Assembly (NCBI GenBank): GCA_003520455.1
Contig: DOUV01000034.1
Coordinates: 1-8,975, forward strand
DNA: 8,975 nt
Source: Chloroflexota bacterium
GTDB lineage: Bacteria; Chloroflexota; Anaerolineae; Ardenticatenales; Ardenticatenaceae
Reading direction: 5' to 3'
Shown here: positions 1 to 6,431 of the stretch, piece after piece
Position numbering within the stretch: the stretch's first letter is position 1
How the letters are laid out: every line of letters begins with the position of its first letter
The notes under the pieces: model-generated
What the model was told of the DNA's origin: nothing
Database searches by the model: none
What the model saw: only the letters and a program-made list of their open reading frames with translations
Translations under genes and position numbers: made by a program

Positions 1-306
1 CGGCGCTTTGCGGCGCGCCACCACGTCGAAGCGCGCCGCCCGGATGGCGGCATCGGGATCGAGGCGCGGCACACACCAGGCCTGGCGCACCTTGCAGTTG
101 GTCGATTGGTAGAGTAACTCGACCACACGGGGCGTGAAGTCGAGCATGCCTGTGTGCAACGCGTAGAGCAGGCGTCCCTGACCGCGAGCGGAGTTGGCGT
201 CATTGTGAGTGGCATTGGCGAGCGTGCAGGCGTGGGCACAAAGTCCACAGAACCGGCATCCGTTCAGAACCTTCGCATGTTCTTCGGCCGAGAGATGCAA
301 TGACAT
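1..306 (-). CDS. GlcF-like (Fe-S)-binding oxidoreductase subunit, N-terminal part
   Basis: This is the first 102 residues of an iron-sulfur protein that continues past the left edge. The ATG (306-304) lies 3 bases after the stop of the FAD oxidoreductase, with a GAGG ribosome site 8 bases upstream, so the two are probably co-translated and form a complex. Cys17, Cys20, Cys23 and Cys27 make a classic CxxCxxCxxxC 4Fe-4S site. A second site is expected near residues 68-80, as in glycolate oxidase subunit GlcF, but only Cys71 and Cys78 are present, with Ser68 and Arg74 at the other two positions. The following stretch (CVPRLDPDAAIRAARFDVV) fits the helix that follows the second cluster in GlcF-like proteins. 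The family passes electrons from the flavin subunit towards quinone or another acceptor. The CCG domains expected further on are outside the window. Family assignment is good; the substrate is unknown. Confidence 0.82.
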   Translation of the reverse strand, partial: MSLHLSAEEHAKVLNGCRFCGLCAHACTLANATHNDANSARGQGRLLYALHTGMLDFTPRVVELLYQSTNCKVRQAWCVPRLDPDAAIRAARFDVVARRKAP

Positions 307-309
307 GGC

Positions 310-1749
310 CTATACCTCAAACCCTAACTTTCCAGGATTCATGATGCCGCGCGGATCCAACGCGTTCTTGACAGCCTGCAACACGGGCCAGGCAGACCCG
401 TACTGCTCCGGCATCAGGTAGCCCATCTTCATGCCAACGCCATGATGCTCGTTCAGCACACCCCCGAGCCTCAAGCCTGTCCGCACCACGTCCCACCAGA
501 TGCGGTTATGGAGCCGGACCGCTTCGTGGGGGTCGTCGGGGGGAGCCTCAATCAGGAATTGGTCGTACATCATAGTGCCCCAGGGATACCAGTGAGAAAA
601 GTGGCAAAAGTAGCGCGCCCCCCACTCCTTGTAGCCTCCTTCGACCAGTTGCCGCCGCGCATGATAGATCGCCGCGATTTTGTCGTAGGGTGCCTGCACA
701 TCGGTGGTGCCGAAGAGCTTGGGTAATGATTTGGTGCGCGGCGGGTAATAGAAGTCGTAGCGATGCTCCCACCAATGGTGGCCGGCCTCACGCCCCAGGT
801 CTTCGCCGCCGAGGGCCGTGCAGATGTCAAAGGCCTGCTTCTCTTCAAGGGCAACCAACTCCTCGTAGCCGTCGAAGCCGACGACCATGTAGGCGCCCTC
901 GCGGGTCACACCCAGCACGCGATGCAATTCCTTCGTAGTCGAAAACTCATCATAGAGGCGGATCACACAGGGATGCAACCGTCTTGTCATGATCCGCCGT
1001 CCGGCTTCGAGGCCGGTGAGGAGGTTTTTGAAGAGGTACGAGCGGAAGCGGCGGACCTCCGGCAACGGCTCAAGCCGCATCGTCGCCTCGGTGATCACGC
1101 CGGTGGTCCCTTCCGCCCCGACGAAGAGATGGCGCAAATCCGGGCCTGCCGCATGGCTGGGGGTCGGCAGGGTGCGGATGATATCGCCTGACGGTAGCAC
1201 CACCTGGATTGTGAGGACCAGGTCCTCCGCTTTGCCGTACTTTGTGGACAGGACCCCCGACCCACGCGGCGCCAGCCAGCCACCCAGAGTGGAGACTCGA
1301 TGCGAGGCGGGATAGTGGGGCAGGGTGAGGCCCCTGTAGTTACAGGCATCCTCCAACCGTTGACCGTTGATGCCGGCCTCTGCGGTCACCGTCAGGTTAG
1401 TCTCGTTGATCTCGAGGATGCGATCCAGTCGTTTCAGATCGAGCAGGATCCCACCGAAAATGGGCAGCGCCCCGCCCTGCGAGCCGGATCCCAGCCCCCA
1501 AGGCACGACAGGAATCCGGTAGCGAGCGGCGATTTTCATGATGCGGGCGATCTCATCAACAGACCCGGGCCGCACAATAAAATCAGCCAGGGGCAGCTCT
1601 TGGTTACGGTCGAACCAGGCTTCCGAGACCCAATAGTGATCCACCCCGTAGACAATGCGGTCAGCCTTGTCGGTGAGGATAAATTGCTCCCCAACGACAT
1701 CGGTGAGCTCGCTATAGACCATGTCATATTCGTATCCGACAAACCGCAT
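310..1749 (-). CDS. FAD-binding oxidoreductase (GlcD / alkyl-DHAP synthase type)
   Basis: A 479-residue flavoprotein of the vanillyl-alcohol-oxidase (PCMH) superfamily. Residues about 50-230 form the FAD-binding half, with the pyrophosphate loop VPWGLGSGSQGGA at 82-94 and a second FAD-contact stretch (GGWLAPRGSG) at 156-165. Residues about 235-479 are the FAD-oxidase C-terminal domain, with NEHHGVGMKMG at 433-443 and the closing NPGKL at 471-475. The His-His-Gly-Val-Gly form recalls alkyldihydroxyacetonephosphate synthase more than the EHGIG of glycolate or D-lactate dehydrogenases, but the adjacent GlcF-like gene argues for a 2-hydroxyacid dehydrogenase role. The start at 1749 is chosen because CAGGAG lies 8 bases upstream. 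An earlier in-frame ATG at 1794 would add 15 unconserved-looking residues and sits inside a palindrome. The substrate cannot be predicted. It is probably cytoplasmic or membrane-associated through its Fe-S partner. Confidence 0.9.
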   Translation of the reverse strand: MRFVGYEYDMVYSELTDVVGEQFILTDKADRIVYGVDHYWVSEAWFDRNQELPLADFIVRPGSVDEIARIMKIAARYRIPVVPWGLGSGSQGGALPIFGGILLDLKRLDRILEINETNLTVTAEAGINGQRLEDACNYRGLTLPHYPASHRVSTLGGWLAPRGSGVLSTKYGKAEDLVLTIQVVLPSGDIIRTLPTPSHAAGPDLRHLFVGAEGTTGVITEATMRLEPLPEVRRFRSYLFKNLLTGLEAGRRIMTRRLHPCVIRLYDEFSTTKELHRVLGVTREGAYMVVGFDGYEELVALEEKQAFDICTALGGEDLGREAGHHWWEHRYDFYYPPRTKSLPKLFGTTDVQAPYDKIAAIYHARRQLVEGGYKEWGARYFCHFSHWYPWGTMMYDQFLIEAPPDDPHEAVRLHNRIWWDVVRTGLRLGGVLNEHHGVGMKMGYLMPEQYGSAWPVLQAVKNALDPRGIMNPGKLGFEV

Positions 1750-1780
1750 GGGCCTGACTCCTGTTTCTCTCTTCACGATT

Positions 1781-1812
1781 CTGTGGCGGCGCATCGCGAT
1801 GCGCCCTCACAG
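1781..1812. repeat. 32-bp imperfect inverted repeat upstream of the FAD oxidoreductase
   Basis: Outer arms CTGTG / CACAG, then a 2-base mismatch on each side, enclose a perfect 18-bp palindrome GGCGCATCGCGATGCGCC centred at 1796/1797. It lies in the 100-base gap between the MalF-type permease and the FAD oxidoreductase, about 30 bases before the preferred start. As RNA it would fold into a strong stem with a CGCG loop. No T-run follows on the minus strand, so it is not a standard intrinsic terminator. It could be an operator for a dimeric repressor or an intercistronic stabilising or attenuating hairpin; the sequence does not decide between these. Confidence 0.7.
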
Positions 1813-1849
1813 CGGCCGCGCCCAAAACATGCGTACCTCGCTGCCACCG

Positions 1850-2764
1850 TCAGTGGCGCAACAGTTCTTCCGACCGTTGATAGTAATGAAGATAGACAAT
1901 CGAAACGACAAACAGCACGATGACCATCAACATGCTGATGGCGGCAGCCTGCCCCATCTGTTGCAGACCAAACGCAACAGTGTGGATGAGGACGGGAAGG
2001 GTTGTTGTGGCATAGGAGGGACCGCCAAAGGCCATCAGATAGACCATGTCGAAGTGGTTGAACATCCAGAGCGTCCGCAACAGAATGGCGACGATGATGG
2101 TGGGGCGCAACCAGGGTAGGGTGATGTACCAGAACTCTTTCCAGGCGTTGGCTCCGTCGATCCTGGCCGCATCATAGAGCTCGAGCGGCGTCGTCTGAAG
2201 CCGTGCCAGGAAGAGGATCACCATGAACGGGACGTACTTCCAGGTCCCGACGATGATAACGGCGACCATCGCCATCGTTGGGTCGGCCAGCCAGGCGATG
2301 GGTTCCGCCAGGAGGCCCAGCACATCGACAAGCAGGTAGTTGACCATGCCGGTGAGTGGGTTGAACATGAAGCGCCAGACCAGGGAGGCGACGATGGCCG
2401 GCACCAGATAGGGGAAGAGAACCATCCCGCGAGCGAACCAGCGCCCTTTCAATTCCTGGTGCAAAAGCAGGGCGATGGCTATGCCCAGCACCAACTGAAG
2501 CACCACACCGGGACCGGTCCAGACCACCGAGCGCCAGAGGGATTGCCAGAAGAGCGATTGTTTGAGAATCGCCAGATAGTTATCCAGACCGGCCCAGGTC
2601 GTCGCACGTGTGACGGTATGAATGTTGTAGAGGCTGCTGTGCGCGGCGGTCAGGAAGGGGTAGACGTTCAACAACAGCAGCAGAATCACGGCCGGTCCCA
2701 GCATCACGAACGCGAAGAGGCGGTCGCCTTTTCTCATCCCAAGCTGGATCTGCTTCCCCAACAT
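1850..2764 (-). CDS. ABC sugar transporter permease, MalF/UgpA type
   Basis: A 304-residue inner-membrane subunit of a carbohydrate uptake (CUT1-type) ABC transporter. Hydrophobic segments are visible at about 16-38, 76-101, 112-132, 165-187, 222-245 and 272-292, the usual six. The cytoplasmic EAA loop, which docks onto the ATPase, is at 198-219 (DAARIDGANAWKEFWYITLPWL). The N-terminal NVYPF...SSLYN and the WAGLDNYLAIL stretch (57-67) are typical of MalF-like rather than MalG-like permeases. The ATG at 2764 has GGAG 8 bases upstream. The gene follows the solute-binding protein by 56 bases, a gap that contains a hairpin. It should pair with the MalG-type permease at 4458-5372. No ATPase is encoded in the window, so the pair may use a shared MsmK/UgpC-like ATPase from elsewhere. 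Substrate unknown. Confidence 0.93.
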   Translation of the reverse strand: MLGKQIQLGMRKGDRLFAFVMLGPAVILLLLLNVYPFLTAAHSSLYNIHTVTRATTWAGLDNYLAILKQSLFWQSLWRSVVWTGPGVVLQLVLGIAIALLLHQELKGRWFARGMVLFPYLVPAIVASLVWRFMFNPLTGMVNYLLVDVLGLLAEPIAWLADPTMAMVAVIIVGTWKYVPFMVILFLARLQTTPLELYDAARIDGANAWKEFWYITLPWLRPTIIVAILLRTLWMFNHFDMVYLMAFGGPSYATTTLPVLIHTVAFGLQQMGQAAAISMLMVIVLFVVSIVYLHYYQRSEELLRH

Positions 2765-2784
2765 GCTGGCACTCCTTTGAGTCA

Positions 2785-2808
2785 GGGGAAGCCCACTGGG
2801 GCCTCCCC
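2785..2808 (-). promoter_or_regulatory. Intercistronic hairpin between binding-protein and permease genes
   Basis: On the transcribed strand GGGGAGGCCC, loop CAGT, GGGCTTCCCC forms a 10-bp stem with one G-U pair, extendable by another G-U at 2809/2784. The same position is an A-C mismatch on the plus strand, so the fold favours the minus-strand RNA. It lies between the stop of the solute-binding protein (2821) and the start of the permease (2764). No U-run follows. A hairpin here commonly protects the upstream binding-protein message or partly reduces read-through, giving more binding protein than permease; that role is inferred. Confidence 0.6.
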
Positions 2809-2820
2809 CTGCCGCAGCCC

Positions 2821-4347
2821 CTACTTGCCGGGTTTCCAGTCAGGGTTCGCCGCTTTCCATTCGTCGGCGACCTTCTGCATCTCGGTGTAGGCCCATTTCC
2901 AGGCGTCTTCAACCGGCTCTTTGTTCACGACGATGCGCTGGATCATCTCGGCGTCGATGGGCGGCTTGCGACTGAAGATCGCGCCGCCCCAGGGCATCGG
3001 GTTCAACGTCGGATTGAACTCGCACGTGTCCGGATCGACTGCGCCCATGTTGACGATGGGATCGGCGTTGTAGTTAGCGACGGAGAAGAGCGTTTCAACG
3101 TCGTTCTTGTACTTCTGGACATACTCGTGATCGGACTTGAGAATCGTCTGCGCCATGTCCTCCGTGGGCGGAATCAGGTGCCCGGGGACGGTCAGCTCGA
3201 AGCGTGCCAGGCGATCACCGGTGAAGAAGAACTCCAGGAACTTCTTAGCGGCATCGGGGTGACGGACGCCGCTGTACACGGCCAGGTAGTCGAACCCTCC
3301 CCGCACAGCCTTGACCTTCTCCCCTGCGGGGAAGAAGATCACCGATGAGTTGGCCCGGATACCGGGAGCAGCGCGCTCCAGGTTGACACCGAGGCGTCCA
3401 CCGTATGGGTGCATGGCAACACGACCGGAACTGAAGGCATCGATTCCATCGAACCAGGACCAGCCGGTGAAGCCGGGGGGCGCGTACTCGAGGAGGGCTA
3501 CATAGCGCTTCACCGCTTCCAGAACCTGCGGCTGGTCGAAGACCAGGATGCCCTCCCTGTCAAAGTAGTCACCGCAGTTCTGATAGACGAAGCTGATGAA
3601 GCGGGCGCTGGTGGCGGCGTCGGGACCGGCAGGCAGGCCGATGCCGTAGATGTCGATCTTCCCGTCGCTGTCTGTATCACGCGTCATCGCCTGGGCGGCC
3701 GCCAGGAGTTCCTCGTAGGTCTTCGGCGGCTCCAGCCCCACTGCGTCGAGCTGGTCATTGCGGACCCAGAGGGTGCCGTGAGTGCCCCCGGCGTAGGCCA
3801 GCGCATAGACGTGGCCGTCGGCGCCACGAATGATGGTGCCCGGTTTGAAATTGTCGACGCCGATGGCCTCGACGACATCGTCCAGTGGCAACAGGTAGCC
3901 CGCCTGGATGAAATCTTCCATCTCGAAGGGCCGCACCTGGATGACGCCCAACTCGGCGCCGACGGAGGCGGCGGCGATCACCCGCTGGCCGATGTCACCG
4001 TGCGTTCCCAGAACGAGGTCGATGGAAATATCCGGGTTCTCGGCGCTGAACTCTTCGAACACTGCCTGGAACACCTTCACGGATTCGGGATCACTCTCGT
4101 TGCTCAGAAAGGGGATGATCCTGACCGCGCCCTTGGGAAGCGGAGCCGCCGTTGGGGTCACCTCCACAACCCTCTCTTTTTCGACGACGGTCGTGACTTG
4201 TTTCTCGACGACGGTCGTGACCTCTTTTTCGACGACCTGGGTGACAATCCGCTCGATAGTCTGCGGTGTTGGCGGTGCACCACAGGCAGACAGGATGGCC
4301 AGGACGGCCAACAGCATCAGAATGATCAGAGCATGTTGCTTGTACAT
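2821..4347 (-). CDS. ABC transporter solute-binding lipoprotein, family 1 (carbohydrate)
   Basis: A 508-residue extracytoplasmic sugar-binding lipoprotein. Residues 1-21 are a signal peptide ending in a lipobox (Leu-Ser-Ala-Cys22), so Cys22 should be lipidated. Residues 30-64 form an extended tether with an 8-residue Val-Val-Glu-Lys-x-Val-Thr-Thr repeat, then a Pro/Thr/Ala linker to about 70. The binding domain (about 74-508) shows the family-1 pattern: a start strand VRIIPF, YALAYAGGTHGTLWVRND (181-198), and PPKTYEELLAAAQAM (207-221). Residues 224-232 (DTDSDGKID) look like a calcium-binding Asp loop found in many such proteins. Cys258 and Cys442 are the only mature-domain cysteines and might pair. 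The start at 4347 is set by a perfect AAGGAGGT 4 bases upstream and by the signal peptide. An open frame back to 4485 lacks these features and would run into the upstream permease gene. It lies between its two permease genes. Ligand unknown. Confidence 0.95.
   Translation of the reverse strand: MYKQHALIILMLLAVLAILSACGAPPTPQTIERIVTQVVEKEVTTVVEKQVTTVVEKERVVEVTPTAAPLPKGAVRIIPFLSNESDPESVKVFQAVFEEFSAENPDISIDLVLGTHGDIGQRVIAAASVGAELGVIQVRPFEMEDFIQAGYLLPLDDVVEAIGVDNFKPGTIIRGADGHVYALAYAGGTHGTLWVRNDQLDAVGLEPPKTYEELLAAAQAMTRDTDSDGKIDIYGIGLPAGPDAATSARFISFVYQNCGDYFDREGILVFDQPQVLEAVKRYVALLEYAPPGFTGWSWFDGIDAFSSGRVAMHPYGGRLGVNLERAAPGIRANSSVIFFPAGEKVKAVRGGFDYLAVYSGVRHPDAAKKFLEFFFTGDRLARFELTVPGHLIPPTEDMAQTILKSDHEYVQKYKNDVETLFSVANYNADPIVNMGAVDPDTCEFNPTLNPMPWGGAIFSRKPPIDAEMIQRIVVNKEPVEDAWKWAYTEMQKVADEWKAANPDWKPGK
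4181..4245 (-). repeat. 24-bp in-frame tandem repeat in the lipoprotein tether
   Basis: The plus-strand sequence TCGACGACGGTCGTGAC occurs at 4181-4197 and 4205-4221, and a diverged copy (TCGACGACCTGGGTGAC) at 4229-4245, all with a 24-base period. Each unit encodes eight residues of the Val/Glu/Lys/Thr tether behind the lipid anchor of the solute-binding protein. The near-identity of two units at DNA level suggests recent duplication or copy-number slippage. Confidence 0.8.
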
Positions 4348-4368
4348 CTGTACCTCCTTTGGGTACAA
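4340..4368 (-). promoter_or_regulatory. Alternative hairpins over the solute-binding protein ribosome site
   Basis: On the transcribed strand UUGUACC (4368-4362) can pair either with GGUACA (4354-4349), putting most of the AAGGAGGU ribosome site in a 7-base loop and its last bases in the stem, or with GUACAA (4345-4340), enclosing the whole ribosome site and most of the ATG. Both stems are 6 bp and exclude one another. This could tune translation of the lipoprotein gene. The stems are short, so a functional role is only possible, not shown. Confidence 0.35.
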
Positions 4369-4457
4369 CGTCCAGGTGAGGTGGCGTCTTGGGGGCCGTT
4401 GAGTTGTGGGTTCAATATCCTCCTCCTTGTTTGTGATTTCGGACAACGAGGCTTGAG

Positions 4458-5372
4458 CTATCCCTTCACTGCGCCGCCGCCCCACCCCGCGATCAGGAAC
4501 CCCTGGAGCACGGCGAAGAGAAGAATGACTGGAACCGTCACCAGCACCGCTGCCGCCATGAGCATCGACCAGGAATACATCGCCGTCTCACCGATGAGCG
4601 TGGCCAACCCGGCACTCAACGTCATCTTGTCCGAGGCCCACAACAACACCGAAGCAAAAAGGTACTCATTCCAGGCGACGTGAAAGGCGAAGAGGGCCGT
4701 CGAGATCAGACCGGGCAGCGCTTGCGGGAGGACGACTTTGTAGAACGCCTGGAATCGTGTGGCGCCGTCGATGAGCGCCGCCTCCTCAACCTCGTGAGGA
4801 ATGCCGGCGAAGTAGGAGCGCAGCGTCCAGAGGCCGTATGGAAGCAGGATGCTGTTGTACACCAGCAGCAGGGCCTTAAGGGTGTTGCCCAACTGGAGCT
4901 TCCAGACAATCTGAAAGATGGGAATGACCATGAGAATGGATGGGATCATGTAGGCGAACAGAATGATTCGGGAGAAGGTCTCGAAAAAGCGATAACGGAA
5001 GCGCGTCAGGGTATAGGCCGCGGTGGCCGATAAGGTCACGGACGTGATCGTGACGCAGATAGAGATCAGGACACTGTTGCGGAACCAGGTAAAGAAGGCA
5101 GTAAACCGGAAGAGCTCGCGATAGCTCTCCAGGGTGAATCGCTGTGGGAGAATCGTCGGCGGATAGAGGTAGATTTCCTGCTCGGATTTGAACGAGGACA
5201 GAATCATCCAGAGCAGGGGGAAGACCATCGCAAAGACGACCATCAACAACGTCACGTACGCCAGAATACGGCGCAACCTCTTCAGGATCCGAGGCCATGT
5301 GAGCGTCTCGGATCTGGCCCGCCTCGTTGCCAGGTCTACGCCGGCGTACACGGTGGTGGTAGACTTCGTCAT
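4458..5372 (-). CDS. ABC sugar transporter permease, MalG/UgpE type
   Basis: A 304-residue permease partner for the MalF-type protein at 1850-2764. A cytoplasmic N-tail of about 35 residues precedes membrane segments at roughly 36-58, 99-122, 136-157, 165-185, 222-245 and 268-294. The periplasmic stretch FKSEQEIYLYPPTILPQRFTLESYRELF (61-88) and the following RNSVLIS are hallmarks of MalG-type subunits. The EAA loop is at 197-220 (EEAALIDGATRFQAFYKVVLPQAL). The start at 5372 (MTKSTTT) is preferred: a purine-rich AAGGGGGAAGG precedes it and it clears the isomerase gene, which stops at 5428. An in-frame ATG as far back as 5513 would overlap that gene. In transcription order this permease comes first, then the binding protein, then the MalF-type permease, which is not the usual order. 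Confidence 0.93.
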   Translation of the reverse strand: MTKSTTTVYAGVDLATRRARSETLTWPRILKRLRRILAYVTLLMVVFAMVFPLLWMILSSFKSEQEIYLYPPTILPQRFTLESYRELFRFTAFFTWFRNSVLISICVTITSVTLSATAAYTLTRFRYRFFETFSRIILFAYMIPSILMVIPIFQIVWKLQLGNTLKALLLVYNSILLPYGLWTLRSYFAGIPHEVEEAALIDGATRFQAFYKVVLPQALPGLISTALFAFHVAWNEYLFASVLLWASDKMTLSAGLATLIGETAMYSWSMLMAAAVLVTVPVILLFAVLQGFLIAGWGGGAVKG

Positions 5373-5418
5373 CCTTCCCCCTTGGTCCCCTTCACATCCT
5401 GAGGTGTATCTGTTTGAG

Positions 5419-5441
5419 CCCGCCATGTCAGAACTGGCGGG
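5419..5441 (-). promoter_or_regulatory. Hairpin spanning the isomerase stop codon
   Basis: On the transcribed strand CCCGCCA (5441-5435), a 9-base loop GTTCTGACA holding the TGA stop, and TGGCGGG (5425-5419) form a perfect 7-bp GC-rich stem. No U-run follows. It might act as a processing or partial termination structure between the metabolic and transport genes, but a stem of this size may be fortuitous. Confidence 0.4.
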
Positions 5442-6312
5442 GGAGCCCAGGCGTTTCTCCCAGAAGTTCCCGCCGTAAAAAGGCAAGGTGCTCTTGAACG
5501 ATTGGGTCTTCATCCGAACGATGTTCAGCCTGACCGGCGACGAATACTAGCAACGGCTGGGGTACAGTCCGCAGGATGGCTGCCATCTCGGCGAGGGGGA
5601 GCAGCCCCTCGCCGGGGCGACAGGCCGTGACGAAGTAGCCTCGATTGGTCAGGCGCGGTACGAAATCGACCCAGTGAACCGTCACGGCATGGGGGGCCAG
5701 GCGCCGTACCGTCTCCAATGGATCCTCGAAGAGTGTAGTCTGCTCGGCCACATCGAGTTGCACCCGCAATGAGGGCGACCGGAGCTCCGCGAGGATCCAT
5801 TCCATCTCGGCGATCCGCAGATCACCGTGGTTTTCCAGCGCCAGCACGAGCCCGCGCGCCTCGGCCTCTGGGACCAGTCGCCGGAGGGTCTTGACCAGCC
5901 GCTCGAGCACGACCTGGCGGGGGACTGCCAGGGGTGTCCATCCATCTGCCGGAAAGGGGTAGGCGCGCGAGACGAGCCGCACCACCTGTGCTCCCAGAAC
6001 GGTTGCTGCATCCAACTTGGCGCGCAATGTCTCTACCATCGCGTCAGCCGCCTGCCCTTCGACCGCCAGGAAGCCGGCACCGCTCGAGTTCCCTTTGACA
6101 ACCAGGGTCAAGCCGCGCTCCACCAACAGTGCCCGCAAGCGATTCAAAGAAACCGGTTGGACGCTGAGACCAAAGGCAGAGGACAGCGGGTCCAACTGGA
6201 CAGCCGTGCCGCCACAGGACACCACTCGATCCAGAAATCCCTCAAGGCCGAGGAGTCCCTGTGCGATGGTGTGTTGGTAACAAACGTTGTCAACGCCGAG
6301 CCGAATTGTCAT
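5428..6312 (-). CDS. Xylose-isomerase-like TIM-barrel sugar isomerase/epimerase
   Basis: A 294-residue protein of the AP-endonuclease-2 / sugar phosphate isomerase-epimerase superfamily (IolE, IolI, tagatose-3-epimerase relatives). The start at 6312 (MTIRLGVDN) has AAGGAG about 6 bases upstream; the open frame extends back to 6783 but only as a shadow of the upstream gene. Family features by eye are the N-terminal strand IRLGVDN, LVLALENHGD (155-164) carrying metal-ligand Glu160, LRVQLDVAE (182-190) carrying Asp187, and VTVHWVDF (210-217) carrying His213 and Asp216. The last-strand Glu usual in the family seems to be missing: residues 254-260 read LLVFVAG, placing Ala259 there. Members isomerise or epimerise keto-sugars, or dehydrate inososes, using a divalent metal. 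It sits between the amidohydrolase-like gene (119 bases upstream) and the MalG-type permease (55 bases downstream). The exact reaction cannot be assigned. Confidence 0.85.
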   Translation of the reverse strand: MTIRLGVDNVCYQHTIAQGLLGLEGFLDRVVSCGGTAVQLDPLSSAFGLSVQPVSLNRLRALLVERGLTLVVKGNSSGAGFLAVEGQAADAMVETLRAKLDAATVLGAQVVRLVSRAYPFPADGWTPLAVPRQVVLERLVKTLRRLVPEAEARGLVLALENHGDLRIAEMEWILAELRSPSLRVQLDVAEQTTLFEDPLETVRRLAPHAVTVHWVDFVPRLTNRGYFVTACRPGEGLLPLAEMAAILRTVPQPLLVFVAGQAEHRSDEDPIVQEHLAFLRRELLGETPGLPRQF

Positions 6313-6315
6313 CCA

Positions 6316-6339
6316 CGTCTCCTTCCGCCGTGAGAGACG
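6316..6339 (-). promoter_or_regulatory. Small hairpin overlapping the isomerase ribosome site
   Basis: On the transcribed strand CGTCTC (6339-6334) can pair with GAGACG (6321-6316) around a 12-base loop. The 3' arm takes in the GAG of the AAGGAG ribosome site (6324-6319) for the ATG at 6312. It is a 6-bp stem with a large loop, so this is weak evidence for translation control. The rest of the 119-base gap (6313-6431) shows no convincing promoter or terminator. Confidence 0.25.
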
Positions 6340-6431
6340 GAGCGACCTTCTCAAACGTAGCTTGTGAAGCCCAAGGCAACCGGTGCTGCCTGTTGTGATC
6401 TCTGAACTTGACCACTCAACCAGCGGGACAC

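Noticed and set aside
1750..1794. Upstream ATG extension of the FAD oxidoreductase (start at 1794)
   Set aside because: The start falls inside the inverted repeat and has only a weak ribosome site, while the ATG at 1749 has CAGGAG at ideal spacing.
1300..1923. A 207-codon open frame on the plus strand
   Set aside because: It is antisense to the FAD oxidoreductase and the end of the permease, and shows no domain motif.
4329..4415. Possible TTG-initiated leader peptide after AAGGAGGAGG near 4420
   Set aside because: The spacing is acceptable, but the peptide is short, has no recognisable character and overlaps the lipoprotein start; nothing else supports it.
4348..4485. N-terminal extension of the solute-binding protein to 4485
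   Set aside because: It would place 46 charged residues before the signal peptide and overlap the upstream permease; the perfect ribosome site points to 4347.
3409..4683. A 424-codon open frame on the plus strand
   Set aside because: It lies opposite the well-supported solute-binding lipoprotein and runs into the opposite-strand permease gene. Its translation is low-complexity (rich in Asp, Gly, Arg, His) without recognisable motifs, as expected for the antisense frame of a GC-rich gene.
6313..6431. Possible internal promoter in the 119-base gap before the isomerase
   Set aside because: A TTGAGT element is present but no convincing -10 box follows at the right distance.
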